Shown here: positions 17,139 to 25,652 of the stretch, piece after piece
Position numbering within the stretch: position 1 is the first letter of the stretch
Layout: each line of letters starts with the position of its first letter
NCBI GenBank assembly: GCA_031548025.1
Contig: JAVBRM010000023.1
Coordinates: 62,001 to 126,000 of the forward strand
Source of the DNA: UBA5239 sp031548025
GTDB taxonomy: Bacteria; Verrucomicrobiota; Lentisphaeria; Victivallales; Victivallaceae
Length of the DNA: 64,000 bases
Direction of reading: 5' to 3'
The notes under the pieces: generated by a model
Databases searched by the model: none
Seen by the model: the letters and a program-made list of their open reading frames with translations, nothing else
Told to the model about the DNA's origin: nothing
Made by a program: the position numbers and the translations under genes

Positions 17139-19072
17139 AAATGAATAGAAAAACAAAATGCGATTTATACTCTTTGCTGCCGCGTCAGGTCGAAACATTG
17201 TTCCTGGCCCCGGAATATCCGGCACTGTCGGATGCCCCCGAAATTACACACGCAATGATGAAGTCGGGCAAGCGGCTGTTTATCGAATACCCCACGGCGG
17301 TCGCGGGACTGGATTTCGGGGAACCGGTACGGACGGAGTTTGAACGGACCGTCATTACTTCGGAGGAACTCGGCGAGCCCGGCGCTATTCTGGCCCAGCA
17401 CGGCTGCTGGTATCGCCCGGTGAAACAAACCGTCAAACCGCTGCTGGCCGCCGCCCGGATCGCCGGTTACCGCCATGCCGTTTATGGCGTGCCGGAACAT
17501 GCGACGCCGTTGCTGTTTATTCATCCGGACTATCCGAATGTCATGATTTGTACCTCCGGTATCAGTAATTTCATCCGGGGGCGCTTTGCTCCGATGGCGG
17601 ACTGGCGGCGCATCTGGAATTATATTTTGAACTGGCTGGAAACGGACCTAGAATTGCCCGAGTGGGAGATGGCGGTACATCCGGGGTATCCGGCCGGCAC
17701 TGAATTACCGGCGGACGCGGAGCAACAGGCTTTTCGGAAATCGGCCCGCTGGTTTCACCGTCACGCGCTCAGCCTTCACACCGAAGTCATGGTCATCGAG
17801 GGCTACGACTCCGTAATCGACGCCGACGGCAATCAATTCCAGCGCACCAAAACCCGGGGCGACTGTACCGGTGAATCGGCGCTGGTGTTCGCCTGCGACT
17901 GGGCACTGAACCACAACCCGGCGGCGAAAATCCGTTGCGGGCAGATCATGGATCATCTGTTCAATTCCCCCGAACTCTGCTGCCTGACGCCGCAAAATCC
18001 GTGCTACGGAATGTTGAATTTCTATGAAAACCTGCCCGCTTACTATGGCGATGACAATTGCCGGGCGGCCATCGGTTGCATGGCCTCGGCGGAACTGTTG
18101 AACGATCCGGCCTGGGACCGGCGGATTCTGCGTTGTTTGCTGAGTGTATTGCGGACGACCGGACCCTCCGGTTTCCGCGAAACCCGCCTGGACTGGCCCT
18201 CCAGTTTCAACGAAGGACGCAACTGGGATCACTACCGTAAAAATAACTGTACCAATTACCGTCCCCACAGCCAGGCCTGGATGTGGGCGGCCTACATTCT
18301 GGCCTGGCGCTCAAGCGGTCATCGGGAATTTCTGGACCAGGCGCGCACCGGAATTCATAACCTGATGGCGGTTTACCCGGACAAAATCCGCTGGACCAAC
18401 GGATTTTCGCAGGAGATCGCCAGAATGGTACTACCGCTGGCTTTGTTGGTCCGCGTGGAAGACACGGTCGAACACCGGGAAATGCTGCAGCGTATTTTGG
18501 ACGACGTGAAATCCTTGCTGGTTGATTGCGGCGCCATGCGCGAAATCATGGGCAGCCTCGAAACCGGTATTTACCCGTCGCCGCGTACCAACGAGGAATA
18601 CGGCACCAAGGAAGCAGCACTGATTCAGGAAAACGGCGATACTTGCTGCGACCTGCTGTATACGGTGAACTATGCGTTCGCCGGCCTGCACGAAGCCTCA
18701 TTTACCGATCCGTCCTGCCGGGAAACCGCCGATAAAATGGCGGAATTCCTGGTCCGGATTCAGGCCGACTCCCAATCCCATCATTATTTGAACGGGGCCT
18801 GGCTGCGTGGTTTCGACTGGAAGCTCTGGGATTACTGGGGCAGCTCGGCCGATTCCGGCTGGGGTGCGTGGTGCGTCGAAACCGGCTGGACCAACAGTTG
18901 GATCGCCTCGATACTCGCCCTGCGGCAGCGTCAACAGTCTCTGTTTGATCTGATCACCCCCAGACGCCATCAACCCATCCTGGCCGAATTGCTCAAGGAG
19001 ATGTCCCGGATACACCCATTGCCCAACGCCTCAACCGTAATTCCGGCAGCCAGCGCCCCGGGAACTGAATAA
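17135..19072 (+). CDS. cytoplasmic (alpha/alpha)-barrel protein, glycosidase/lyase-like, family unassigned
   Basis: 645 residues without a signal peptide. The N-terminal 150 residues (LFLAPEYPALSDAPEITHAM, ILAQHGCWYRPVKQTV) look like a small alpha/beta domain. The rest has the repeating helix-hairpin pattern of an (alpha/alpha)6 toroid, with recurrent Trp, His and acidic motifs such as RTKTRGDCTGESALVFACDW (near 239), WPSSFNEGRNWDHYRKNN and WGSSADSGWGAWCVETGWTN. Such folds occur in unsaturated glucuronyl hydrolases, several polysaccharide lyases and clan GH-L enzymes. I do not recognise the exact family. The ATG overlaps the stop of the FAD oxidoreductase (ATGA), and the gene ends the LacI-controlled operon. 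An intracellular oligosaccharide-processing role is inferred. Confidence 0.65.
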   Translation: MKMNRKTKCDLYSLLPRQVETLFLAPEYPALSDAPEITHAMMKSGKRLFIEYPTAVAGLDFGEPVRTEFERTVITSEELGEPGAILAQHGCWYRPVKQTVKPLLAAARIAGYRHAVYGVPEHATPLLFIHPDYPNVMICTSGISNFIRGRFAPMADWRRIWNYILNWLETDLELPEWEMAVHPGYPAGTELPADAEQQAFRKSARWFHRHALSLHTEVMVIEGYDSVIDADGNQFQRTKTRGDCTGESALVFACDWALNHNPAAKIRCGQIMDHLFNSPELCCLTPQNPCYGMLNFYENLPAYYGDDNCRAAIGCMASAELLNDPAWDRRILRCLLSVLRTTGPSGFRETRLDWPSSFNEGRNWDHYRKNNCTNYRPHSQAWMWAAYILAWRSSGHREFLDQARTGIHNLMAVYPDKIRWTNGFSQEIARMVLPLALLVRVEDTVEHREMLQRILDDVKSLLVDCGAMREIMGSLETGIYPSPRTNEEYGTKEAALIQENGDTCCDLLYTVNYAFAGLHEASFTDPSCRETADKMAEFLVRIQADSQSHHYLNGAWLRGFDWKLWDYWGSSADSGWGAWCVETGWTNSWIASILALRQRQQSLFDLITPRRHQPILAELLKEMSRIHPLPNASTVIPAASAPGTE

Positions 19073-19080
19073 TCTTTAAA

Positions 19081-19174
19081 AATTGAAAATTGAAAATAAT
19101 GGGAAATAGTAGAGGAAGTCTTCGGAATATCCCTATCTCCCTGATTTTCAATTTCCAATTTTCCATTTTCAATT
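19081..19174. repeat. small palindromic element with 17-bp terminal inverted repeats
   Basis: AATTGAAAATTGAAAAT (19081-19097) and ATTTTCCATTTTCAATT (19158-19174) pair at 16 of 17 positions. The interior continues with weaker complementarity (GGGAAATA against TATCTCCC). The 94-bp AT-rich element lies just after the operon stop and before the uxaE promoter region. It could be a REP/MITE-like repeat or an extended terminator hairpin. A related AATTGG-rich stretch follows the hydrolase gene near 63665. Confidence 0.5.
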
Positions 19175-19195
19175 AATTCAGGACTGGAATTTGCA

Positions 19196-19223
19196 TTCAA
19201 TGACGATATATTAACGTTATCAT
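19196..19223 (+). promoter_or_regulatory. possible promoter of uxaE
   Basis: TTCAAT (19196-19201), 16 nt, TATCAT (19218-19223). The -35 is poor and the -10 matches five of six. An eight-base TAACGTTA palindrome (19212-19219) overlaps the -10 and could be a LacI-type operator core. The assignment is tentative. Confidence 0.35.
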
Positions 19224-19255
19224 ATTTTCTAAAAGATAAACAAGGATATGGACTC

Positions 19256-20710
19256 ATGAAGACACTTTTGAAAAATGTACCCGGAATCGTGTACCCGACT
19301 TCCGTGAACGAGATCGACGGCGTGGCCGTTGCCATGGCCCGCAATGACAACGAAAAATTTCTGGCTGTCGCCGGCAAGGCCGACAATCCGGTATTCCAGG
19401 CATTCGCCGGTGAAATTATCGGCGAAAACCTGAAAAAATGCCCGTTGAGCGCCGCCAATTCCGAAGCCCTGCGCAAATTTTTCCCCTGGACCGCCCCGAT
19501 CTCATTGCGCGAACGTAAAACGACCGTCGGTTGCGGCGACCGTTTGGGACTGGCAAGCATCGGTCACATGGCCGCGGTAAGCAAATTCCAGGCGACTCCG
19601 GTGCTGGCCCAGCAGTCGATGCGCGAGCTCGATATGACCGGCAGAACCTACCGTCAGGTGGTCGATGATGTCGTCTTCATGGTTTATCAGGCCGGCTTCA
19701 AGGATGGCTACGGCGCCGACGGCGACCATCTGAAAAAGATTCCGGATATGGACGTGGCTCTGGCCGCCGGTATGCCCATGATTACGCTGGACCTCTCCGA
19801 AGTCATGTTGGCCGCCGCCGGCGACTGGGCTCAAGAAAAAGTCGATGAAGCGTTTGCGCAAATCGCTCCGGCTGTGCGCGAACGCGTTCTGGCAGCTTAT
19901 GCCGACAAGGAAATCAAGGTCGGCAGCAGTGTCATCAAAATGGATGCCGCCACCGTCCGCCGTTGCGCGGTGATGTATCTCGAAGCCCTCGACTTCGCCA
20001 AAAAGGTTTATGAACACCTGAAATCCAAGCGCGGCGACAAGTTCGACCTGGAGATTTCCATCGACGAAACCACTTCGCCCACGTTGCCCTCGCATCATTA
20101 TTTCATCGCCGGCGAACTGCAGCAGCGCGGCGTGGAATTCACTTCGCTGGCCCCGCGCTTCATCGGTGAATTCCAGAAGGCCATTGATTATATCGGCGAC
20201 CTGGCCGAATTCGACCGTCAGTTCCAGGTTCATGCCGACATCGCCCGGAATTGCGGCGGCTACAAAGTCTCCATCCACTCCGGCAGCGATAAGTTCGCGG
20301 TTTATCCGACCATCGGCAAGATGACCGGCATGCGCTTGCACCTGAAAACCGCCGGCACCAGTTGGCTGGAAGCGGTCCGGGTCATCTCCCGCCGCGATCC
20401 CGTCCTCTACCGGAAAATGCACAAGAAGGCCCTCGCCTCTTTCAATGACATGCTGAAGCTGTATCACATCACCGCCGACATTTCCAAGATTGGCGACGTG
20501 GACAAGATCGCCGATGCCGATCTGCCCGCCCTGATGGAAATGGCCGAAGCCCGGCAGTTGCTGCACATCACTTACGGCCCGATCCTGCGCGATCAGGAAC
20601 TGCGCCCGCTGTTCTTTGCCGCTATGCACAAATTCGAAGACGAATACAGTGCCACGGTACAGAAGCATTTTGAGAAGCATTTGAGTCTGCTCGGAGTCCC
20701 GGCCAAGTAA
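19256..20710 (+). CDS. uxaE: tagaturonate epimerase
   Basis: 484 residues. The sequence matches the UxaE family described from Thermotoga hexuronate metabolism, which interconverts D-tagaturonate and D-fructuronate. Features that recall the family are TTVGCGDRLGLASIGHM near the N-terminus, DGYGADGDHLKKIPDMD, and the strongly conserved GGYKVSIHSGSDKFAVYPTI in the C-terminal half. Length fits. The protein has no export signal. AAGGA lies 9 nt upstream of the ATG. It is separated from the preceding operon by a palindromic element and has its own intrinsic terminator. It implies that galacturonate-type sugars released by this neighbourhood are catabolised through the tagaturonate/fructuronate branch; no kinase or dehydratase of that branch is present in the window. 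Confidence 0.88.
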   Translation: MKTLLKNVPGIVYPTSVNEIDGVAVAMARNDNEKFLAVAGKADNPVFQAFAGEIIGENLKKCPLSAANSEALRKFFPWTAPISLRERKTTVGCGDRLGLASIGHMAAVSKFQATPVLAQQSMRELDMTGRTYRQVVDDVVFMVYQAGFKDGYGADGDHLKKIPDMDVALAAGMPMITLDLSEVMLAAAGDWAQEKVDEAFAQIAPAVRERVLAAYADKEIKVGSSVIKMDAATVRRCAVMYLEALDFAKKVYEHLKSKRGDKFDLEISIDETTSPTLPSHHYFIAGELQQRGVEFTSLAPRFIGEFQKAIDYIGDLAEFDRQFQVHADIARNCGGYKVSIHSGSDKFAVYPTIGKMTGMRLHLKTAGTSWLEAVRVISRRDPVLYRKMHKKALASFNDMLKLYHITADISKIGDVDKIADADLPALMEMAEARQLLHITYGPILRDQELRPLFFAAMHKFEDEYSATVQKHFEKHLSLLGVPAK

Positions 20711-20726
20711 TTTGGCCGCTGCCAGT

Positions 20727-20759
20727 AAAAAGCCGCTGTGAATTCAGCGGCTTTTTTTT
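20727..20759. terminator. bidirectional intrinsic terminator
   Basis: AAAAAGCCGCTG, a short loop and CAGCGGC (stem 20732-20738 with 20745-20751), followed on the plus strand by eight T. Read from the minus strand the same stem is followed by TTTTT. It therefore ends both uxaE (plus) and the toxin-antitoxin operon (minus). Confidence 0.9.
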
Positions 20760-20774
20760 ATTCAGAGAGGGAAA

Positions 20775-21152
20775 TTACCGGTTGGTTATGAATTTTTCCG
20801 GATAGGTATTTAGTGCCGCTGCGAATTTTTCCGCGGTTTTGCGGCTGATCGAACGCTTACCGTTTTCATATTCGCTCAACAATGATTTATTGATTCCAGT
20901 TATTTCCGCTAATTTTTTCTGCGTAATACCAGCTTTAAGTCTGGCTCCGGTCAATACTCTGTGTTTATTTTTTTTCCAGAATTCGCTGTCTTCAATGTTG
21001 ATCAATTCGTCATCATCGGGTTCAGCCGCAACAGAGCCAGTGAAAACTTCCACCCGGTAATGCTTCCGGATAAACTCGATAAATTCATTGGCTCCCTGCC
21101 CCTGGCAGACAAGTTCCAGGTCAATATGGGGCGCTTTCACGGCTACCAGCAT
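20775..21152 (-). CDS. XRE-family antitoxin (HigA-like)
   Basis: 125 residues. The C-terminal half is an XRE/Cro helix-turn-helix (ARLKAGITQKKLAEITGINKSLLSEYENGKRSISRKTAEKFAAAL). The N-terminal 65 residues form an acidic, probably toxin-binding segment (AAEPDDDELINIEDSEFW). Translation starts at the ATG at 21152, preceded by GAGGTG at about 5 nt, inside the last 32 nt of the toxin gene. Toxin-first order with an overlapping XRE antitoxin is the HigBA arrangement. The protein is expected to neutralise the toxin and repress the shared promoter. Confidence 0.82.
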   Translation of the reverse strand: MLVAVKAPHIDLELVCQGQGANEFIEFIRKHYRVEVFTGSVAAEPDDDELINIEDSEFWKKNKHRVLTGARLKAGITQKKLAEITGINKSLLSEYENGKRSISRKTAEKFAAALNTYPEKFITNR

Positions 21153-21387
21153 AATACACCTCTATAGTTAATGTTCCATTTTCACAAGTCCAGCAAGCGA
21201 CGTAACGATAATTCAAATGGCAATGATATTTATTACCACCAAGTTTCGAATAATTCGGCCAGCTTGGTTGCTCCGGTCCGGTATATTTTAAATCTTCAAG
21301 CAACTCGGCAAATAAAGCTCGTATATTTGGAGGCAATGTCTCTGTTTTCCGGTCAATCTTCCGTTTGATTTTAACTTGCCAAACCAT
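21121..21387 (-). CDS. RelE/HigB-type toxin
   Basis: 88 residues of the RelE superfamily. The segment YSKLGGNKYHCHLNYRYVACW followed by LTIEVYYAGSRESAPY is the conserved C-terminal core of this toxin group, whose known members cleave mRNA on the ribosome. The ATG at 21387 is chosen because AAAGGA lies 6 nt upstream; two earlier in-frame ATGs (21402, 21393) lack a properly spaced site. The gene is first in a two-gene minus-strand operon and overlaps the antitoxin by 32 nt. It appears intact. Specific cleavage activity is inferred from family only. Confidence 0.82.
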   Translation of the reverse strand: MVWQVKIKRKIDRKTETLPPNIRALFAELLEDLKYTGPEQPSWPNYSKLGGNKYHCHLNYRYVACWTCENGTLTIEVYYAGSRESAPY

Positions 21388-21424
21388 TGCCATTCCTTTC
21401 ATTATTGATTAACATACAATCAGG

Positions 21425-21461
21425 ATTCACTTTTTTCAATCAAAAATGTGAATTTATTCAC
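21425..21461. promoter_or_regulatory. putative operator of the toxin-antitoxin operon
   Basis: A perfect GTGAATTTATTCAC palindrome (21448-21461) is followed by a second half-site ATTCAC (21425-21430). Between them, on the minus strand, TTGAAA then 17 nt then TATGTT could be the promoter. With flanking A and T runs the palindrome could also terminate the ankyrin gene upstream. XRE antitoxins commonly bind such repeats. Confidence 0.5.
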
Positions 21462-21494
21462 TTTTTTTGTTTTGACGATGAACAAAGTGTAGTA

Positions 21495-23738
21495 TTACTG
21501 GACTGTCGTCGAGGTTTGCAAAGCCAGCAAGTTATTGTCGAAGTTTTTATTTTTGCTCTTGGCGATATCCAGAGCGGTTCTGCCGGAAAAATCCTTGAGA
21601 CCGGGATTTGCTCCCGCTTTGACCAACCAGCAATACAGAAGCGGGTTCGGATTGAATTCCGCCACATAATGAAGAATGGAGCGCCTATGCTCATCAATAT
21701 GGGAGATATTGGTTGAGCGTTCGATAAGAAGCTTCAGCATCTCCATATTCTGTTTTTTGGCAATTGCACACATCAGCATGGTGGCATTGTGGAATCCCAC
21801 CGGAGGATCACCGGCGGCGTCCAGCAGAATATTCGCGGCGGCCGGATTGTTGCTTTCTACCGCATAGTAAAGAGGAGTACGCTTTAAACAGTCCAGCCTC
21901 AAAGGCTCACATCCCATGCTCAACAGTTTTTTGATCATGACAATATTGCCATGCCTGGCGGCATAATGCAGAAGCGGCATATCCTGATAACTCATAGTCA
22001 CGAGCGGCATATTGTTTTTCAGCAAAATATCCATGGCTTCGGGGTTCCGTCCGTAGCAGGCAACCAGCATTGCCGTCTCGCCGGATTTATCTTCATAATC
22101 CCGGAATCTAAATCCCAACTCCAACATTTCAGCGGCAACGCCGATCTGACCGGTCATCAGCGCCACCTGGAAAGCACTGGTCTGGCGAAACGCCCGCGGC
22201 CGCTGCCGGTAATAACAACCGCCGGCATCCAGGGCATAACGTGCCATTTTGTCGATGATGAAATTTCTTTCGTCCGGTTTCAGCTCCTGGATTTTTATAA
22301 CTTCTCTGAGCTTACTCCTCGCGTCTTCAATATTTCCGGCCAGATAATCATCCTCTGCTTTAACAAGCTCACTCCGGTATTTGCCGGTATACAATCTCAG
22401 CTCGGTAACGGCATCGGTATAAGAAAGAACACTCGGTGAAGGAGATGTGCATTTACGGGCAAAATTCTGGATTGAATTATAATTGACCGCACTGGCAAAG
22501 TCCCAGTAAATAGGAAATTTGACCGAAGTAGCATGAGCTCTCCCATAACGGCGCGAGGCCATCTCAAAACTCACTTTTGCCGGCAAATACCGGTAATCGG
22601 AACTGAACCTCTCAATCAGCCGGTCACCCATACTGATAACCTCGGGCCGCGAATAAATATTTTTCCAGACTCTTTCCGGTTCGTCCCAAACCACTCCACC
22701 CAGCAAATTGAAACCGAAAAGCGGAATCTCCGATTTCTGATACGAACAACTCAATGCCGCAACGGAAAGATTGGCCAGCTGCTCAACTCCTCCGGACGGT
22801 TGCCACTTCCTGGACAATGCAATCGCAATTTCGTCAAATCCCTCTCCGGAATCCGGCTGATGCTCGATCCATTTGAGAAAAACATCGATCTTGCTGTTCA
22901 AATCTCCAAGCACCGTTTCCGGCCGAATCAGATACAAATAAGGCAATTTCATCTCCGGCCACAAAGCCAATGCCTGAAGAAAATAATTTTTGGCCTGCTT
23001 CATCTCTATAATCATATGCTGTTGCTGCCAATCATTGAGCGGAGTCAAGTCATCCGCAACCATTTTCCAGGCACGATTCGAAGCGGCCTGCCCTTTTACC
23101 ATGGCGGAAAACCATGGATCATAGTCCTGAACCATATTTTCCAACACGGAAAGATCATATTGATAGTGGCAAAGCCGCTGAAAAACATATGGTATCAACG
23201 GCCGGGGCACCTTGCCGGCAGCCAGTAATTTCAGGAGAGCATCGCACGGCCCCGGAAAAACACCCGGAACAGCGGCCCTGTTCTGACGGCTTGAAATATA
23301 CAATATCTCCTCCCCCAGATAACGGCTGAAAGAAATACTTGGAACTTTACGCAGCGCCAATATGATGATATTACGGAAATTCCCGGACTTGAACCTCGAG
23401 TTAAAACTTTCACATGCACTGCACAGTTGATTGATGAACTCGTCATTCAGATGAATCTTGACCTCATGCTGGTCAAGTCTGAATTTCAGTTCATTCAAAG
23501 CTTTTTTATCGCCATCAACGGCTGCTTCCACCAGAAATTTCAGTTGCCGGGCATCAACATCAGGATGCTCTTTCTTCAATTCGGAAATAAATAAGCGAAT
23601 ATATTCGGCTTTTTGCTGACTGCTCCAAACAGCTTTGTCGAGATTTTTGAAAGCATTATTGAAAGGATTATAGGAAACATCGGAAGCACAAATAAATAAT
23701 ACTACAAATTGTAAAAAAAGACAAAGTATTACTTTCAT
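21495..23738 (-). CDS. exported ankyrin-repeat protein
   Basis: 747 residues with a signal peptide (MKVILCLFLQFVVLFICASD). The long central region (about 30-530) is helical and Trp/Tyr-rich and I do not recognise it. Residues about 535-735 hold ankyrin repeats: SGETAMLVACYGRNPEAMDI, MPLLHYAARHGNIVMIKKLL, RTPLYYAVESNNPAAANILL, ATMLMCAIAKKQNMEMLKLL, RRSILHYVAEFNPNPLLYCW and GRTALDIAKSKN. The gene looks visibly richer in A and T than its neighbours. It stands alone, with its own good promoter overlapping a palindrome. A protein-binding role outside the cytoplasm is likely but the partner is unknown. Confidence 0.8.
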   Translation of the reverse strand: MKVILCLFLQFVVLFICASDVSYNPFNNAFKNLDKAVWSSQQKAEYIRLFISELKKEHPDVDARQLKFLVEAAVDGDKKALNELKFRLDQHEVKIHLNDEFINQLCSACESFNSRFKSGNFRNIIILALRKVPSISFSRYLGEEILYISSRQNRAAVPGVFPGPCDALLKLLAAGKVPRPLIPYVFQRLCHYQYDLSVLENMVQDYDPWFSAMVKGQAASNRAWKMVADDLTPLNDWQQQHMIIEMKQAKNYFLQALALWPEMKLPYLYLIRPETVLGDLNSKIDVFLKWIEHQPDSGEGFDEIAIALSRKWQPSGGVEQLANLSVAALSCSYQKSEIPLFGFNLLGGVVWDEPERVWKNIYSRPEVISMGDRLIERFSSDYRYLPAKVSFEMASRRYGRAHATSVKFPIYWDFASAVNYNSIQNFARKCTSPSPSVLSYTDAVTELRLYTGKYRSELVKAEDDYLAGNIEDARSKLREVIKIQELKPDERNFIIDKMARYALDAGGCYYRQRPRAFRQTSAFQVALMTGQIGVAAEMLELGFRFRDYEDKSGETAMLVACYGRNPEAMDILLKNNMPLVTMSYQDMPLLHYAARHGNIVMIKKLLSMGCEPLRLDCLKRTPLYYAVESNNPAAANILLDAAGDPPVGFHNATMLMCAIAKKQNMEMLKLLIERSTNISHIDEHRRSILHYVAEFNPNPLLYCWLVKAGANPGLKDFSGRTALDIAKSKNKNFDNNLLALQTSTTVQ

Positions 23739-23765
23739 TTCTGCACCATCCTTAATATATTGCTA

Positions 23766-23794
23766 ATAATATCATCCCGACAAAGCTTTGTCAA
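23766..23794 (-). promoter_or_regulatory. promoter of the ankyrin gene with overlapping 14-bp palindrome
   Basis: On the minus strand TTGACA (23789-23794), 17 nt, TATTAT (23766-23771). A perfect palindrome GACAAAGCTTTGTC (23779-23792) overlaps the -35 and spacer, which suggests that a dimeric regulator controls this gene. Confidence 0.7.
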
Positions 23795-23924
23795 ACCCAA
23801 TTAATCCTAAAATACCAATTATATTCATACTCCTTGCCGATGATACCAAATAGACTTCCATTCCTTGTTTTTTGAGGCAATCAGAAAAAATGACCAGGAA
23901 ATCTGTTATAAAACAAAAAAAAAT

Positions 23925-23952
23925 TTGAACTGTCCAGCTTAAGGTGTATTGT
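23925..23952 (+). promoter_or_regulatory. possible promoter of the response-regulator operon
   Basis: TTGAAC (23925-23930), 16 nt, TATTGT (23947-23952), about 28 nt ahead of the ATG at 23980. Each box matches four of six consensus bases. The rest of the 241-nt divergent region (23739-23979) shows nothing else recognisable. Confidence 0.45.
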
Positions 23953-23979
23953 ATTCAAGTGTTTAGCGGAGGTATATGT

Positions 23980-25044
23980 ATGGAACCCAATCGACGGCTA
24001 TTAATCGTTGACGATCAAAGTGATCTGCGAGATCAGATGGCGCAGCTGCTATTAAGCAGCGGGCGTCCCAATAAAACAGCCCGGTTGGTTCGCGGAATGC
24101 GGGCCCGGCTCATGGGCATAGCCGAAGAGCCCGAGGCTGACAATGAGTTCATGCCCAACTATGATATCGATACCGCCGGCCAAGGCGAAGAAGCTTATGA
24201 CATGGTAAAGGCCGCTTTGGAAAACAATGCGCCTTATGCCGTTATGTTTGTCGATATGCGGATGCCCCCCGGTTGGGACGGCCTGAAAACCGCTCAGAAA
24301 ATCCGGCAGCTCGATCCCGATATTGAAATCGTCATCATGACCGCTTACGCGGATCATTCCCAGGAAGACCTCTCCCGCGAAATCGGCAATCCGGAAAAAT
24401 TGCTTTACATCAAAAAGCCGTTTCAGTCGGAAGAAATATGCCAGTTGGCCCTCTCCCTCTGTGCCAAGTGGAATACCCAGACTCTGGAGAGAATACGCCG
24501 CCGGCAACTTGACAAGCTGGTGATGAATCTCCGGAAAATCAAGCAGCAGGAAAACCTGAAAAGCACATACGAGCAAATTCTGGAAGCATACCTGGGTTTT
24601 TTCGAAACATCCAAAGGCTTTATTGCCAGTTGGATACCGGATGGACAGTCTTGGCAGATCCATGCCGCCCGCGAATATGAACAGAAAAGCGCCACGGAGT
24701 TCCTGACCAGCCGCCAAAGCCATATTCTGGAAACCAACGCCTTAAGCGAAATTGAACATTTACAGGCCGTTCCGTTGCGTGAACGCGGTTGTAATTGTTT
24801 TGTTTTTGCCGCAAATGCGATTACCAATAACGATCCCGTCTGGTTCCAATCCATCAACGCCATGAACCAGACTTCTCTGGATCAGATTGAATTCGGCAAA
24901 AAATTGGCTTCCCGTCTGCAGAATTGCCCATCCATCGCCCAGTTGGACGATGTCAAGGAAATCGTGGAAAACCTGCGCAAAAAATACCTCGGAGACCCCG
25001 ACGTGGCCAGGCTCTCCGCCAGACTCAATGATATATCCTATTGA
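23980..25044 (+). CDS. response regulator with inserted receiver loop and GAF-like C-terminus
   Basis: 354 residues. The receiver domain is clear: RRLLIVDDQSDLRDQM (acidic pocket), VMFVDMRMPPGWDG (phospho-acceptor Asp), IVIMTAYAD (conserved Thr) and LLYIKKPF (conserved Lys). Between helix 1 and the next strand there is an unusual insert of about 45 residues (from SGRPNKTARLVRG to EADNEFMPNYDIDTA). After a coiled-coil-like linker (about 170-200) the rest looks like a divergent GAF-type sensor with no DNA-binding or enzymatic output domain. GGAGG lies 7 nt before the ATG at 23980. No histidine kinase is nearby. It is followed almost directly by tsaC, an unusual partner. Confidence 0.82.
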   Translation: MEPNRRLLIVDDQSDLRDQMAQLLLSSGRPNKTARLVRGMRARLMGIAEEPEADNEFMPNYDIDTAGQGEEAYDMVKAALENNAPYAVMFVDMRMPPGWDGLKTAQKIRQLDPDIEIVIMTAYADHSQEDLSREIGNPEKLLYIKKPFQSEEICQLALSLCAKWNTQTLERIRRRQLDKLVMNLRKIKQQENLKSTYEQILEAYLGFFETSKGFIASWIPDGQSWQIHAAREYEQKSATEFLTSRQSHILETNALSEIEHLQAVPLRERGCNCFVFAANAITNNDPVWFQSINAMNQTSLDQIEFGKKLASRLQNCPSIAQLDDVKEIVENLRKKYLGDPDVARLSARLNDISY

Positions 25045-25046
25045 TT

Positions 25047-25652
25047 ATGAGTACTATTTCTCTTAATGACTTTGACGGCACCCTGAATTCGATTCTGCGG
25101 GTGCTCAAGCAGCCTGGAGCGGTTTTGCTGCTTCCGACCGAAACCGTTTATGGACTGGTGTGCAACTGGAATGATCCGGAAGCCAGGGAAAAAATCTACC
25201 GTTTGAAATCACGCGATTCCCGTAAACCGCTCGGTATATTCGCCGCCGATGCCGCCATGTTGCAAAGCGCCGGAGCCGTAATCAATGCGCAAGCGCAAAT
25301 CCTGATGGAGCATCTCATGCCCGGACCGTTGACCTTGATCGTGCCCTGCGAGAACAATACCACCATCGGGTTTCGGATTCCGGATCATCCGCTGCTGGCG
25401 GCGATTTTACGGCAACACCGGTTGCCCCTGGCCCAGACCAGCGCCAATCTTTCGGGACAGCCCAACGCGCTCTCGATCGCCGAAGCCTTGGCAAGTCTTA
25501 CTGAGTCTCCCGATCTGGTCATCGACGGCGGTCCGATCCCTCCGGACAGCCAGGCCTCTACCGTCGTCGACGTCACCGGTTCGCATTACCGTATCCTGCG
25601 GCAAGGAGCAATTCCGGAAGCCGCGATAGCTCAATACCTGAAAGAATCATGA
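25047..25652 (+). CDS. tsaC: L-threonylcarbamoyladenylate synthase (TsaC/Sua5/YrdC)
   Basis: 201 residues, the size of the short TsaC type. Conserved features are LLLPTETVYGLVCNWNDPEA, KIYRLKSRDSRKPLGIF, MPGPLTLIVP, IGFRIPDHPLL and QTSANLSGQPNA, which form the ATP/threonine/bicarbonate site of the YrdC fold. The enzyme makes the activated threonylcarbamoyl-AMP used for the t6A37 tRNA modification. I chose the ATG at 25047. A TTG at 25041 overlaps the previous stop (TTGA), and neither start has a strong ribosome binding site, so translational coupling is likely. The 3' end overlaps the next gene as ATGA. Confidence 0.92.
   Translation: MSTISLNDFDGTLNSILRVLKQPGAVLLLPTETVYGLVCNWNDPEAREKIYRLKSRDSRKPLGIFAADAAMLQSAGAVINAQAQILMEHLMPGPLTLIVPCENNTTIGFRIPDHPLLAAILRQHRLPLAQTSANLSGQPNALSIAEALASLTESPDLVIDGGPIPPDSQASTVVDVTGSHYRILRQGAIPEAAIAQYLKES

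Noticed and set aside
19502..20680. 392-codon minus-strand frame antisense to uxaE
   Set aside because: uxaE is strongly supported by family-specific motifs; the antisense translation has none.
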